Shown here piece after piece: positions 40,770 through 49,725 of a stretch of 64,000 bases of DNA. Numbering within the stretch: the first letter of the stretch is position 1; the number at the start of each line of letters is the position of its first letter. Made by a program: the position numbers and the translations under genes. The notes beneath the pieces are model-generated. The model was not told the DNA's origin. It made no database searches and saw only the letters and a list, made by a program, of their open reading frames with translations. This DNA is from Kitasatospora phosalacinea (GTDB lineage: Bacteria > Actinomycetota > Actinomycetes > Streptomycetales > Streptomycetaceae): the NCBI RefSeq assembly GCF_030268885.1, contig NZ_BSSA01000015.1, positions 1 to 64,000 on the forward strand, read 5' to 3'.

Positions 40770-41334
40770 GCGGAACCTCCAGGACGCGTGGTCGGACAAG
40801 CGGATGGTGGGCTGATACTCCGTCACCTTCGCAGGCGGGCCCGCCGCTGCCAAGGCGCACACGTGGGGCGGGCGGGTGGAAAACGGCGGCGGGCAGGGGA
40901 GGGTGCCGGTGGGGGCGGGGCGGGAAAAACCAGGTGCGCGGGGCGGGGCCGGTGGGGCAGCATGGGCGGCGGCGGCGCTGTTGGGCGCAGTTCGCGCTCG
41001 CGCCGTTCCCCGTCCCCGGAGGCTCGCGTGGTGAAGCGATATTAGAGGCGGTGCACACCGCCCTCCGGCCTGCCCCTCGACCTGTGGGCGGCCGGGCCTC
41101 CCGGTCCTTCTCGGACGACCCTGCTGACGTGCTGATGCGTTGACGCGCCCCCGTGCGGGGGTGCCGTCCGTGGTCGCGCGGTCGTCGACACCTGCCGTGA
41201 GTCGTGGGCGGCCGTCCCTTCGCGGGTCGGTCGGCAGTCCCTGTCGTCCGGCCTCCTCCGAGCCCCCGCACCCCCGTCCGCGCCGCGCGGCCCTGCCCGG
41301 CCGCCGTGCGCCGACACCCTCCGAGAGGATGCCC
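40770..41334. other. 565-bp region upstream of tyrS (possible leader)
   Basis: Between the divergent DUF5995 and tyrS genes the first 90 bp are AT-richer and probably contain the DUF5995 promoter. An AT patch CGATATTAGAGG at 41036-41047 could be a -10 region for tyrS, giving a leader of nearly 300 bases. That leader contains the small hairpin CCCCCGTGCGGGGG (about 41149-41162) and other GC-rich inverted pairs. I could not recognise a T-box specifier or the conserved T-box bulge sequence. Confidence 0.45.
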
Positions 41335-42744
41335 ATGACCGCCACCGCGTTCGACCGCAGCACCGCACGGCTCCGTGAACTGATCGAGGAAGAAGGGGAG
41401 TTGCGGGAGGGTCCGGAGCTCGGCCGACTGCTCGAGCTGCTCGCGGAGCGGCGCGGTGCCGACCTGTCCGGTCTCCCGCCCGGGCGGCAGGCCGAACTGC
41501 TCGGGGCCCGCGCCGCGGAGGTGCTGCCCGGCACCGGCCGGCTGGCCGAACTGCTGGCCGAGGGGCGGCCGTTGACGGTCAAGTTCGGCATCGACCCGAC
41601 CGGCGCCGAGGTGCACCTCGGGCACGCCGTGCCGATGATCCTGGCCAGCCGCCTGCAACGGATGGGCCACCGGGTGGTCTTCCTGGTCGGCGACGTCACC
41701 GCCCGGATCGGCGACCCGTCCGGCCGCAGCGCCGAGCGCCCGCCGCTCACCGCGGCGGACGTGCGGCGGAACGTGGCCACCTACCGGCAGCAGGTCGGGC
41801 CGTTCTTCGACTTCGAACGGGCGGAGTTCCGGTTCAACAGCGAGTGGCTGGAGGCGATGACGCTGCCCCGCTTCCTGGAGGTGCTCTCCCGGCTGCCCGC
41901 CTCCGCCGCGCTGCAGCGCGAGGACTTCCGCACCCGGCTCGCCGAGGGCAGCGGGCTGACGCTCGCCGAGCTCGTCTACTCCGTGGTGATGGCGACGGAC
42001 TCGGTCGAGCTGGCCGTCGACGTCGAGCTCGGCGGCCTCGACCAGCTGCTCAACCTCCAGATGTGCCGCCGGGTGATGGCCGCGGCCGGGCAGCGGCCCG
42101 AGGTCGTGCTCGCCACCGGCCTGATCGAGGGCACCGACGGCACCGGCGCCAAGATGAGCAAGTCCGCGAACAACTACGTCGGACTGGGCTTCCCCGCCGA
42201 GGAGGTGTTCGGCCGGCTGATGTCCTGCGCGGACCGGCTGCTGCCCGGGTACCTGCGGGCGCTCACCGAACTCCTCGACGAGGAGATCGAGCTGCTGCTC
42301 GCCCAGGTCGACGACGGCCGCCGCCACCCGATGGCCGTCAAGACCCTGCTGGCCGCGGCCGTCACCGCCACCGTCCACGGCGAGGCCGCCGCGCTCGCCG
42401 CGCGGGACGCCTTCCGGGCGCGGTACTCGGTCCGCCGGTACTCCCAGGCGGGGCCGCTGCCCACCGTCGACCCGAAGGTGCACGGGGCGGCGACGCTCGG
42501 CGAGCTGCTGGTCAGGGTCAGCGGCGAACTGCCCGGTCTCAACCAGGTCCGCCGGGTCGCCGGGGCGGGCGGCCTCAGGCTCGTCGTCGAGCACACCGAC
42601 GGGGCGCAGCGGACGGTTCCGCTGAGCCGCGCGGAGGCGGACGAGCGGCTGCTCGTCGTGCTCGGCGCGCACGGGCTGGCCCGGCCCGGGGCGCACCGGC
42701 GGGTGTTCCTGCGCTGCGGGCGGAAGGTGCTGGAGGTGGGCTGA
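41335..42744 (+). CDS. tyrS: Tyrosyl-tRNA synthetase, TyrZ-like type
   Basis: A 469-residue class I synthetase. ATG 41335 has GAGAGG six bases upstream. The first 60 residues are an extra helical region (REGPELGRLLELLAERRGAD). The catalytic core begins LTVKFGIDPTGAEVHLGHAV, with HLGH as the HIGH motif, then DVTARIGDPSGRS, and KMSKS in GTGAKMSKSANNYVGL. The C-terminal S4-like domain follows from about 395. The sequence is closer to TyrZ-type enzymes than to the usual Streptomyces TyrS, which begins differently (from memory), so it may be a second, accessory copy, possibly resistance-related. This needs a genome-wide check. Confidence 0.85.
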   Translation: MTATAFDRSTARLRELIEEEGELREGPELGRLLELLAERRGADLSGLPPGRQAELLGARAAEVLPGTGRLAELLAEGRPLTVKFGIDPTGAEVHLGHAVPMILASRLQRMGHRVVFLVGDVTARIGDPSGRSAERPPLTAADVRRNVATYRQQVGPFFDFERAEFRFNSEWLEAMTLPRFLEVLSRLPASAALQREDFRTRLAEGSGLTLAELVYSVVMATDSVELAVDVELGGLDQLLNLQMCRRVMAAAGQRPEVVLATGLIEGTDGTGAKMSKSANNYVGLGFPAEEVFGRLMSCADRLLPGYLRALTELLDEEIELLLAQVDDGRRHPMAVKTLLAAAVTATVHGEAAALAARDAFRARYSVRRYSQAGPLPTVDPKVHGAATLGELLVRVSGELPGLNQVRRVAGAGGLRLVVEHTDGAQRTVPLSRAEADERLLVVLGAHGLARPGAHRRVFLRCGRKVLEVG

Positions 42745-42817
42745 GCGGGCTCCGGCGGGCGGGAGCGGTGGACCGGGGGAGGCCCGGGCCCGCCGGTCCG
42801 GGCCCCGGTGCGTTCCG

Positions 42818-44365
42818 CTACTGGGCGTGGAGGGTGATCGGGTTGGTGAGGGCGGCCATCGGACCCCAGGGGAGGTCGGGGCCCATGGAGTTGCCCCTGC
42901 CGGGCGTGCCGTCGGGCTTCGGGTGGCGGACCTCGGCGCGGACGTAGGAGGCCAGGGAGGCGGTGGTGCGCCAGCGGACGGTGGCGGGGCCGGTGGCGGG
43001 GAGGGTCTCCTGGTGGAGCTGGCCCTCGTCGGTGAGCAGCCGGGCGGTGCCGCCGGGCACGCCGGAGACGGTCAGTTCGACGTCGACGGGGGCGTCCGCG
43101 GGGACGGTCAGGCGTTCGCCGATGCCCGCCCGGCGGCCGTGGCCGGTGGCGGTGAACTCCAGCTGCACGGCGGCGGACCCGGCCAGCCAGCTGCGTCCGG
43201 CGCGCAGGCCGTCGAGGACCGCGGCGCGGCTGAGGTCGTCGGCGAGGACGACGTTGTGCGGGCTGCCGATCGGCTGCGGGTCGCTGTGGGCGTCGCTGTT
43301 GCCCATCGCGGGGAGCCAGTCGCGGCCCTCGCGCAGCGCGGTGGCGAGCTGGGCGTCCCAGGTGTCGACGGCGGACTCGTCGTCGTACGTCCAGGGGCCG
43401 TTCCAGACCTCGACGGCGTCGGCGTCCCGGTGGCCGAACTTCCACTGGCAGCCCACGTACGGGCAGTAGGGGTGGGCGGGGACGACCAGGCCGCCGCTGC
43501 GGCGGACCTGGCGGGCGAAGCGCGGGAACTGCCCGTCGCGGGAGCGGTAGCGCCAGTCGACGAACTGGCCGGGGTCGAGGCCGAGGGCCAGCCAGTGGCC
43601 GTTGCGGGTGGTGACCTCCTCACCGAGGACGATCAGCAGGTCGTCCCCGGCGAGCGGGCCCCAGACGCCGTGCGAGGAGCTGGTGTTGTGGTCGGTGGAG
43701 ACGATGAAGTCGAGCCCGGCGGCCCGGGCCCCCGCGGCGACCTCCTCGGGCAGGCGGCGCCCGTCGGAGTGCACGGTGTGCAGGTGGCAGTCGCCCCGGT
43801 ACCAGGCGCGGCCGCGGCCGCGGGCGCGCTCGGCCGGGTAGTGCGGGGTGAAGGCCGGTCCGGGGGCGCCGGAGCGGAGGGTGACCCGCACCGTGTAGTT
43901 CAGCCCCTGCGGGGCCACCTGGTAGGGGCCGAGGACCACGTGCCAGGTGCCGGGGTCGACCGGTCCGGGCAGGTAGCCGGGGGTGGCGGCGGTCGCGGAG
44001 ACGCTGAAGGAGGTGCGGAACCCGCCGGACCAGCCGCGGAAGCCCCGGCCGCCGAGATCGGTGCCGCGCTGGTCGAAGAGGCCGATGTCGCAGGAGTTGC
44101 CGGGGGTGCCGGGCGGGACGGCGGGCCGGTCGTAGTCGTAGGCCACCGCGATCTCCCGCACCCCGGGCGGGACCTCCACCGGGAGCAGGACGAAGTCGGG
44201 CGCGCCGGTGGGCAGCCAGCCGGTCAGCGTGACGACCCGGTCGGCCGGGACGGGGGCGGCGGGGGACGAGGGCGGGAGGGCGGGGGCGGCGGCCGCGGCG
44301 CCGGTGGCGAGGCCGGTGCGCAGCAGGGCGCGGCGGCCGGGCCGGGCGGACGGGTCGGTGGGCAT
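42818..44365 (-). CDS. Tat-exported CehA/McbA-family metallohydrolase (PHP fold)
   Basis: A 515-residue exported enzyme starting ATG 44365. The N-terminus RPGRRALLRTGLATGAAAAA is a twin-arginine signal. A beta-rich domain (about 40-185) precedes the PHP-type metal site: RGDCHLHTVHSDG (HxH), VSTDHNTSSSH, VLGEEVTTRNGHW, VPAHPYCPY and MGNSDAHSDP supply the His/Asp/Glu ligands. The last 110 residues form an immunoglobulin-like domain. CehA and McbA hydrolyse carbaryl-type esters, but this name mostly marks a superfamily of secreted phosphoesterase-like proteins. The natural substrate is unknown. Confidence 0.88.
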   Translation of the reverse strand: MPTDPSARPGRRALLRTGLATGAAAAAPALPPSSPAAPVPADRVVTLTGWLPTGAPDFVLLPVEVPPGVREIAVAYDYDRPAVPPGTPGNSCDIGLFDQRGTDLGGRGFRGWSGGFRTSFSVSATAATPGYLPGPVDPGTWHVVLGPYQVAPQGLNYTVRVTLRSGAPGPAFTPHYPAERARGRGRAWYRGDCHLHTVHSDGRRLPEEVAAGARAAGLDFIVSTDHNTSSSHGVWGPLAGDDLLIVLGEEVTTRNGHWLALGLDPGQFVDWRYRSRDGQFPRFARQVRRSGGLVVPAHPYCPYVGCQWKFGHRDADAVEVWNGPWTYDDESAVDTWDAQLATALREGRDWLPAMGNSDAHSDPQPIGSPHNVVLADDLSRAAVLDGLRAGRSWLAGSAAVQLEFTATGHGRRAGIGERLTVPADAPVDVELTVSGVPGGTARLLTDEGQLHQETLPATGPATVRWRTTASLASYVRAEVRHPKPDGTPGRGNSMGPDLPWGPMAALTNPITLHAQ

Positions 44366-44686
44366 CGGGGCGGACCTCCGGGGGCGGGTGCGGACGGGTC
44401 GTCCGCCTCCCTACCCGGCGGGGTGAACCGGGGGTGTGCCGGGACGCACGGGTGTGCGGAGGAGGCGTGAACGGGGCGTGGGGGAACGTCGGACTAGCAC
44501 TGTTGACCGGAAGGGGACGGGGATTCGGCGGGAGTGCCGCTCTTCCGGGTGAATCCGGCGCGGGGGGCTACTGCGGGGGCGCGTGGTGCGACAAGCCTAT
44601 GAGTCGGGCGCCGGGCGGTCGGAACCGCCCCGCGGAGCCCGGTGCGGAGTTCCCCCGCGGAACAACTCTCCTGGGGGAAAAGAATT

Positions 44687-44701
44687 CTGACGGACCGTCA
44701 G
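44687..44701. promoter_or_regulatory. 15-bp palindrome upstream of the conservon
   Basis: CTGACGG-A-CCGTCAG is a perfect palindrome about 100 bp before cvnA. TATGCT at about 44717-44722, 15 bases downstream, could be a -10 hexamer, so the site would lie near the -35 region and may be an operator. The intergenic stretch 44366-44800 otherwise contains no gene I can support. Confidence 0.45.
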
Positions 44702-44800
44702 GCCCGTGGTGCACCGGCTATGCTGCTTCGCGCCCCGGGCCCCGCCGCACCGCCCGGCCCCGCCCGCCACCCCCGTCCCCACGAGCGTATGAGGATGCTG

Positions 44801-46555
44801 ATGCTTCGAGCCGGATCGTCACCAGGCGGATCGTCCGCGGGAGGACGGCTGCCCGCGGCCGTACTCGTCTGTCTGCTGCCCGCGGCGGTGATCGGCGCGG
44901 CCGTCGGCCTCGCCGCCGCGGCGGACCCGGGCGCGGCGACCTCGGGGATCATCTGGTGCGGCCTGGTGGGCGCCGCGGCCGTGGCGGTGGCGGGGTTCGA
45001 GGCGGTGCGCCGCGGCCGCGCGCTGGAGCTGGCCCGCGAGGAGGCCGACCGGCGGGAGGCCGAGCAGCGGCACCGGCTGGCCCGGCAGCAGGAGGGCATG
45101 CTCGAACTCGCCAGGGAGGAGCTCCCGCGGGCCGTCGCCCGGATGCAGGGCGGCGAGTTCATCACCGACGTGCTCCGCTCCTACGAGCAGCAGCACGTCA
45201 ACAACGCGGGCGACGAGTTCCACGACTTCCGCTACGCCGTGCTGCGCGCGGTGCTGGACGCGGTCGACAACGAGGAGGCGATGCGCGAGTCCGCGCAGCG
45301 CGCCTTCGTCAACATCGCCCGCCGCGTCCAGGCGATCGTCCACCGGCAGGCCATCGACCTGCGCAAGATGGAGGACCGGCACGGCGACGACCCCGCGGTC
45401 TTCGACGACCTGCTGGTCATCGACCACGGCAACGCCCTGATCGGCCGCCTCGCCGACTCCATCGCGGTGCTCGGCGGCGCCCGCCCCGGCCGCCAGTGGA
45501 ACAACCCCGTCCCGCTGTACAGCGTGCTGCGCGGCGGCATGTCCCGGATCCTCGACTTCCGCCGGGTCGAACTGCACCCGGTCTCCGAGGTCGCCGTGGT
45601 CGGCCCCGCCGTCGAACCGCTGATCCACGCGCTCGCCGAACTGCTCGACAACGCCACCCGCTACTCGCCGCCGCAGACCACCGTCCACCTCACCGCCGTC
45701 GAGGTGCAGACCGGCATCGCGATCGAGATCGAGGACGGCGGCCTCAGCCTCGGCGAGGAGGGCCGCGCCCGGGCCGAGCGGATGCTCGCCGAGGCCGAGT
45801 CCGGCATCGACCTCAACGGCCTCGGCGAGGCGCCCCGGCTCGGCCTCGCCGTGGTCGGCCGACTCGCCCGCGCCTACGGCTTCCAGGTCTCGCTGCGCCC
45901 GTCCGCGTACGGCGGCGTGCGCGCCGTGCTGATCGTCCCCGACGTCTACATCACCACCGCGCCCGCGCCCAGCCGCGCCCACGGCATCGGCCGGATCGCC
46001 ACCACCACCCCGCTGGCCTTCCCCTCCCACCCCGGGCAGCCCGACGCCGAGGCGTACCCGGCCGGGAGCGAGCCCGTCGACACCCCGCCGCGCCCCCGCC
46101 CCGCGGCCGCGACCCACACCCCCGCCGGGGGCTTCGCGGCCACCGCGGCCTTCCCGTCCCCCGGGACGTTCCCGCAGACCGGGACGTTCCCGCACGCGGT
46201 GCCCGCACCGTCCGCGCCGTTCGGCCGGGCCGCGTCGTCCGCCCCCCACGAGGACGACGTCCCGCTGGTGCTGGAGCGCACCGCGAACGGGCTGCCCCAG
46301 CGCCGCCGCCACGCCGCCCCGTCCCGCTTCGGTGCGGCCGCCGCCCCCCGCACCCCGCAGCCGGCCCCGAGCCCGGCCGCCCCGGCCCCGGTCGCGCAGC
46401 CCGCGCCGGTGCCGCAGACACCTGCCCCCGGGCCGGTCCAACCCGGCCTGTGGCTGGCCGCCTTCACCAACGGCGTCAACGGCACCGCGCCGACCGCCGG
46501 ACCGGACGGCGGCAGCCGCGCCAGTGACGAAGCAGCAGGGAAAGGCGACAAGTGA
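44801..46555 (+). CDS. cvnA: Conservon sensor-like ATP-binding membrane protein CvnA
   Basis: A 584-residue protein; ATG 44801 has GAGG six bases upstream, with in-frame ATGs also at 44789 and 44795. Two transmembrane helices (LPAAVLVCLLPAAVIGAAVG and SGIIWCGLVGAAAVAVAGFE) are followed by a coiled coil (LELAREEADRREAEQRHRLA) and a histidine-kinase-like ATPase domain with LIHALAELLDNATRYSPPQT (N box) and LGLAVVGRLARAYGF. The usual phospho-His dimerisation motif is not evident. The C-terminal 170 residues are Pro/Ala-rich. It is the first gene of a cvnA-E conservon and overlaps cvnB by 4 bases. Confidence 0.92.
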   Translation: MLRAGSSPGGSSAGGRLPAAVLVCLLPAAVIGAAVGLAAAADPGAATSGIIWCGLVGAAAVAVAGFEAVRRGRALELAREEADRREAEQRHRLARQQEGMLELAREELPRAVARMQGGEFITDVLRSYEQQHVNNAGDEFHDFRYAVLRAVLDAVDNEEAMRESAQRAFVNIARRVQAIVHRQAIDLRKMEDRHGDDPAVFDDLLVIDHGNALIGRLADSIAVLGGARPGRQWNNPVPLYSVLRGGMSRILDFRRVELHPVSEVAVVGPAVEPLIHALAELLDNATRYSPPQTTVHLTAVEVQTGIAIEIEDGGLSLGEEGRARAERMLAEAESGIDLNGLGEAPRLGLAVVGRLARAYGFQVSLRPSAYGGVRAVLIVPDVYITTAPAPSRAHGIGRIATTTPLAFPSHPGQPDAEAYPAGSEPVDTPPRPRPAAATHTPAGGFAATAAFPSPGTFPQTGTFPHAVPAPSAPFGRAASSAPHEDDVPLVLERTANGLPQRRRHAAPSRFGAAAAPRTPQPAPSPAAPAPVAQPAPVPQTPAPGPVQPGLWLAAFTNGVNGTAPTAGPDGGSRASDEAAGKGDK

Positions 46556-46959
46556 TTCAGCAACGGACCAACATGGACTGGATGCTCAGGGACCTCGCGG
46601 AGACCGTCCCGTGCATCCGGCACGTCATCGTCCTGTCGGCCGACGGCCTGCGACTGGCCCAGCACGGCACCGACCCCGACACCGCGGACCGGCTGGCCGC
46701 CGCCTGCGCCGGACTGCAGAGCCTGGCCAACGCGGTCGGCCACGAGTTCCCGCACGGCGACGGGCGGATGCGGCTGGTGGTGATCGAGGTCGGCGGCGGG
46801 TTCTTCTACCTGATGGCGGCCGGCTCCCGGGCCTACCTGGCGGTCCTCGCCGACGAGGGCGTGGACGCCGGACTGGTCGGCCAGCGGATGCGCGACCTGG
46901 TCGCCCGGATCGGCGAGCACCTGACCACCCCCGTCCGCGGCAGCGAGCAGATCGCGTGA
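46552..46959 (+). CDS. cvnB: Roadblock/LC7-domain protein CvnB
   Basis: A 135-residue roadblock-fold protein. GTG 46552 overlaps the cvnA stop (GTGA). Motifs MDWMLRDLAETVPCIRHVIV, LSADGLRLAQHG and GGFFYLMAAGSRAYLAVLAD are characteristic. In conservons CvnB is thought to regulate the Ras-like GTPase CvnD, by analogy with MglB/MglA. It forms a cytoplasmic complex at the membrane with CvnA. A 164-bp spacer precedes cvnC. Confidence 0.95.
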   Translation: MIQQRTNMDWMLRDLAETVPCIRHVIVLSADGLRLAQHGTDPDTADRLAAACAGLQSLANAVGHEFPHGDGRMRLVVIEVGGGFFYLMAAGSRAYLAVLADEGVDAGLVGQRMRDLVARIGEHLTTPVRGSEQIA

Positions 46960-47119
46960 CCCGCACCGCCGCCGACCGGGACACCGGCCGCCGGGCCGCG
47001 TTACGCACCGTCCGGGCGGCAGCGGCCGTCCGCGCGGCAGCGGCGGCGCCCACCGGGGCGGGAACGACCGGAACACCGCCGACGCGCCGACCGGCCGCCG
47101 GCCACACCGAGGTGCGGGG

Positions 47120-47473
47120 ATGAGCAACCAGGACTGGGCGAACGCCAACCCGGAGCGGCTGTACGTGATCAGCGGGGGGCGCGACCGCAAGTCCGCCACC
47201 GCCGGGTTCGACCTGGTCACGCTGGTCGTCGCCCGCGCCCGGCCCGAACCCACCATGCAGCCCGAGCACGCCGCGATCCTGCGGATCTGCTCCTCCCCGC
47301 TGTCGGTCGCCGAGATCTCCGCCTACCTGCGGCTGCCGAACAGCCTGGTGACCGTCCTGCTCGCCGACCTGCTCGCCGAACGCCGGATCGAGGTCCGCGC
47401 CCCCGTCCCGCCGGCCGCCCTTCCCGACCTTTCCCTGCTGGAGGCAGTGATCCATGGACTTCAACGGCTCTGA
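47120..47473 (+). CDS. cvnC: DUF742 protein CvnC
   Basis: A 117-residue winged-helix-like DUF742 protein starting ATG 47120 (MSNQDWANANPERLYVISGG). Its core, HAAILRICSSPLSVAEISAY with LRLPNSLVTVLLADLLAERR, is the conserved DUF742 segment. CvnC proteins act as conservon adaptors. The gene overlaps cvnD by 20 bases. An additional frame (GTG 46956 to stop at 47123) bridges cvnB and cvnC with 4-base overlaps on both sides and might serve as a translational relay, though its Ala/Arg-rich product is probably meaningless. Confidence 0.92.
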   Translation: MSNQDWANANPERLYVISGGRDRKSATAGFDLVTLVVARARPEPTMQPEHAAILRICSSPLSVAEISAYLRLPNSLVTVLLADLLAERRIEVRAPVPPAALPDLSLLEAVIHGLQRL

Positions 47474-48095
47474 GCCGCGCGGACCGCGCGAGGCCGAGCT
47501 GCTCCCGGCGACCGTGGCCACCGCCGTCAAGATCGTCGTCGTCGGCGGCTTCGGGGTCGGCAAGACCACCCTGGTCGGCGCGGTCAGCGAGATCCGCCCG
47601 CTGACCACCGAGGAGACCATGACCGAGGCGGGCGTCGGCATCGACGACCTGGCCGGGGTGGAGCGCAAGAGCTCCACCACCGTCGCGATGGACTTCGGCC
47701 GGATCACCATCAGCGACGAACTGGTGCTGTACGTCTTCGGCACGCCCGGCCAGGAGCGCTTCTGGTTCCTGTGGAACGGCCTGTTCGAGGGCGCGCTCGG
47801 CGCGGTCGTGCTGGTCGACACCCGCCGCCTGGAGGTGTCCTTCGACGTGCTGGGGCGGCTGGAGGACCGCGGGGTGCCGTTCGTGGTCGCGCTCAACGGC
47901 TTCCCCGAGTCGCCCGGCTACCCCGTCGAGGAACTGCGCGCCGCGCTCGACCTGCCGCACCACGTGCCGATCGTCCACTGCGACGCCCGCTCCCGGGAGT
48001 CCAGCCGGGACGTGCTGATGGCCCTGATGCGCTACCTGTACGACCTCGCCGCCCAGCCCGCGGGAGCGGCCGCGTCCGCCCAGCCGGTCGGCTGA
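47454..48095 (+). CDS. cvnD: Conservon Ras-like GTPase CvnD
   Basis: A 213-residue small GTPase (MDFNGSEPRGPREAELLPAT). G1 is VVGGFGVGKTTLVGAV (about 30-45), switch II/G3 is VFGTPGQERFWFLWN, and G4 is reduced to ALNGFPES instead of NKxD, as usual in the CvnD/MglA-related group. Its start overlaps cvnC by 20 bases. With CvnA-C it should form the GTP-controlled switch complex of the conservon, an actinomycete-specific module linked to development and antibiotic production. Confidence 0.95.
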   Translation: MDFNGSEPRGPREAELLPATVATAVKIVVVGGFGVGKTTLVGAVSEIRPLTTEETMTEAGVGIDDLAGVERKSSTTVAMDFGRITISDELVLYVFGTPGQERFWFLWNGLFEGALGAVVLVDTRRLEVSFDVLGRLEDRGVPFVVALNGFPESPGYPVEELRAALDLPHHVPIVHCDARSRESSRDVLMALMRYLYDLAAQPAGAAASAQPVG

Positions 48096-48134
48096 CGAAT
48101 CGTCAAACCACTTCACCTGCACCGGAGTTGCCCC

Positions 48135-49682
48135 GTGACGTACGAAGACCACGCGTACCAGGGCGGGCCCGTCCCGCCGCCCGGCTGTCCCGCCCACCGC
48201 ACCGGCGGCGGGTCGCAGGGCGGCGGACTGCTGCGGCTGTTCGGCCCCGAGGCGGAGGCCGACCCGGCGGGCTTCTACGAGAAGCTGCGCGCCGAGCACG
48301 GCGAGGTGGCCCCCGTACTGCTGCACGGCGACCTGCCCGCCTGGCTGGTGCTGGGCTACTCGGCCAACCTGACCGCGATGCGCACCCCGTCCCGGTTCTC
48401 CCGGGACTCGCGCCGCTGGACCGAGTTCCGGGAGGGCCGCGTCCCCGCCGACTCGCCGGTGCTGCCGGTGATCGCCTGGCAGCCGACCTGCTCCTTCGTC
48501 GACGGCGAGGAGCACCGGCGGCTGCGCACCGCCGTCACCGACGGCCTGAACCGCTTCGACCGGCGCGGCATGCGGCGCTTCGTCACCCGCTTCTCCGATC
48601 AGCTGATCGCCGAGTTCGGCGACAGCGGCCGGGTCGACCTGGTCTCCCAGTTCGCCGAGCACCTGCCGATGCTGGTGATGACCCAGCTCCTCGGCATGCC
48701 GGAGGAGTACGGCCCGCGGCTGGTCGAGGCCGCCCGCGACCTGGTCAAGGGCACCGAGACGGCCGTCGCCAGCAACGAGTACGTGGTCGAGTCGCTGCGC
48801 CGCACCGTGGAGCGCAAGCGCAGCGAGCCCGGGCAGGACCTGGTCACCTGGCTGATCGAGCACCCCTCCGGGCTGAACGAGGAGGAGGTGCTGGAGCACC
48901 TGCGCTCGGTGCTGCTCGCCGCCAACGAGACCACCATCAACCTGATCTCCGAGACGCTGAAGATGGTCCTCACCGACAGCCGCTTCCGCGCCCACCTGTC
49001 CGGCGGCCAGATGACCCTGCCCGACGCCCTCGACCAGGTCCTGTGGGACTCGCCGCCGTTCATGCTGGTGCCGGGCCGCTGGGCGACCGGTGACACCGAG
49101 CTCGGCGGACGCGCGATCAAGGCGGGCGACATGCTGCTGCTCGGCGTGGCCGCGGGCAACGCCGACCCGGCGGTCCGGCCCGACCTGGACACCCCGCTGT
49201 TCGGCAACCGCTCGCACCTGGCGTTCGGCAGCGGCCCGCACGAGTGCCCCGGGCAGGAGATCGGCCGGGCGATCGCCGAGTCCGGCATCGACATCCTGCT
49301 GACCCGGCTGCCGGACCTGCAGCTCTCGGTCGAGGAGCACGAGCTGGTGTGGCGGGGCAACTGGATGTCGCGCCACCTGACCGAGCTGCCGGCCCGCTTC
49401 ACGCCGCTCGGCGAGCTCCACCCGCAGCGGCGGGCCGTGGGCGCGGGTGCGGGCGCAAGCGCGGGTACGGGGACGGGCGTCGGGGCGGGTGCGGGTGCGG
49501 GTGCGGGTGCCGGTGCGCTGGTGTCGACGCCTTCCGCGGCCCCGAACGCTCCGGTGGCGGCGGCCGTCCCCGCTCCGCGCTCCGCCGTCCGGCCGCCGCT
49601 GCCGCCCGCGCCGCCGGTGGTGCCGGTGCCGCCGCAGCGGCGCGGGTGGTGGAGCGCGCTGCTGGCCCGGCTGCGGGGCTGA
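48135..49682 (+). CDS. cvnE: Conservon cytochrome P450 CvnE (CYP157-like, no ExxR)
   Basis: A 515-residue P450 starting GTG 48135. The haem loop FGSGPHECPGQEIGRA (Cys about 370) and I-helix LLAANETTINLIS are intact. In the K helix, where nearly all P450s have ExxR, the sequence is LDQVLWDSPP, lacking both Glu and Arg. The CYP157 family encoded in Streptomyces conservons is known for this loss. The last 85 residues are an Ala/Gly then Pro-rich tail ending WWSALLARLRG. It lies 39 bp after cvnD as the last conservon gene. Confidence 0.93.
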   Translation: MTYEDHAYQGGPVPPPGCPAHRTGGGSQGGGLLRLFGPEAEADPAGFYEKLRAEHGEVAPVLLHGDLPAWLVLGYSANLTAMRTPSRFSRDSRRWTEFREGRVPADSPVLPVIAWQPTCSFVDGEEHRRLRTAVTDGLNRFDRRGMRRFVTRFSDQLIAEFGDSGRVDLVSQFAEHLPMLVMTQLLGMPEEYGPRLVEAARDLVKGTETAVASNEYVVESLRRTVERKRSEPGQDLVTWLIEHPSGLNEEEVLEHLRSVLLAANETTINLISETLKMVLTDSRFRAHLSGGQMTLPDALDQVLWDSPPFMLVPGRWATGDTELGGRAIKAGDMLLLGVAAGNADPAVRPDLDTPLFGNRSHLAFGSGPHECPGQEIGRAIAESGIDILLTRLPDLQLSVEEHELVWRGNWMSRHLTELPARFTPLGELHPQRRAVGAGAGASAGTGTGVGAGAGAGAGAGALVSTPSAAPNAPVAAAVPAPRSAVRPPLPPAPPVVPVPPQRRGWWSALLARLRG

Positions 49683-49725
49683 GCGGGCCGCGGGGCCGAG
49701 CGGGCGGGGCCGGTGGGCGGCGGGG

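Noticed and set aside
40770..41334. T-box leader before tyrS
   Set aside because: Several hairpins are present, but neither a Tyr specifier loop nor the conserved T-box bulge complementary to the tRNA end was visible.
42782..42806. Hairpin between tyrS and the CehA-like gene
   Set aside because: Several alternative short GC pairings are possible and none is clearly preferred, so I did not list it as a terminator.
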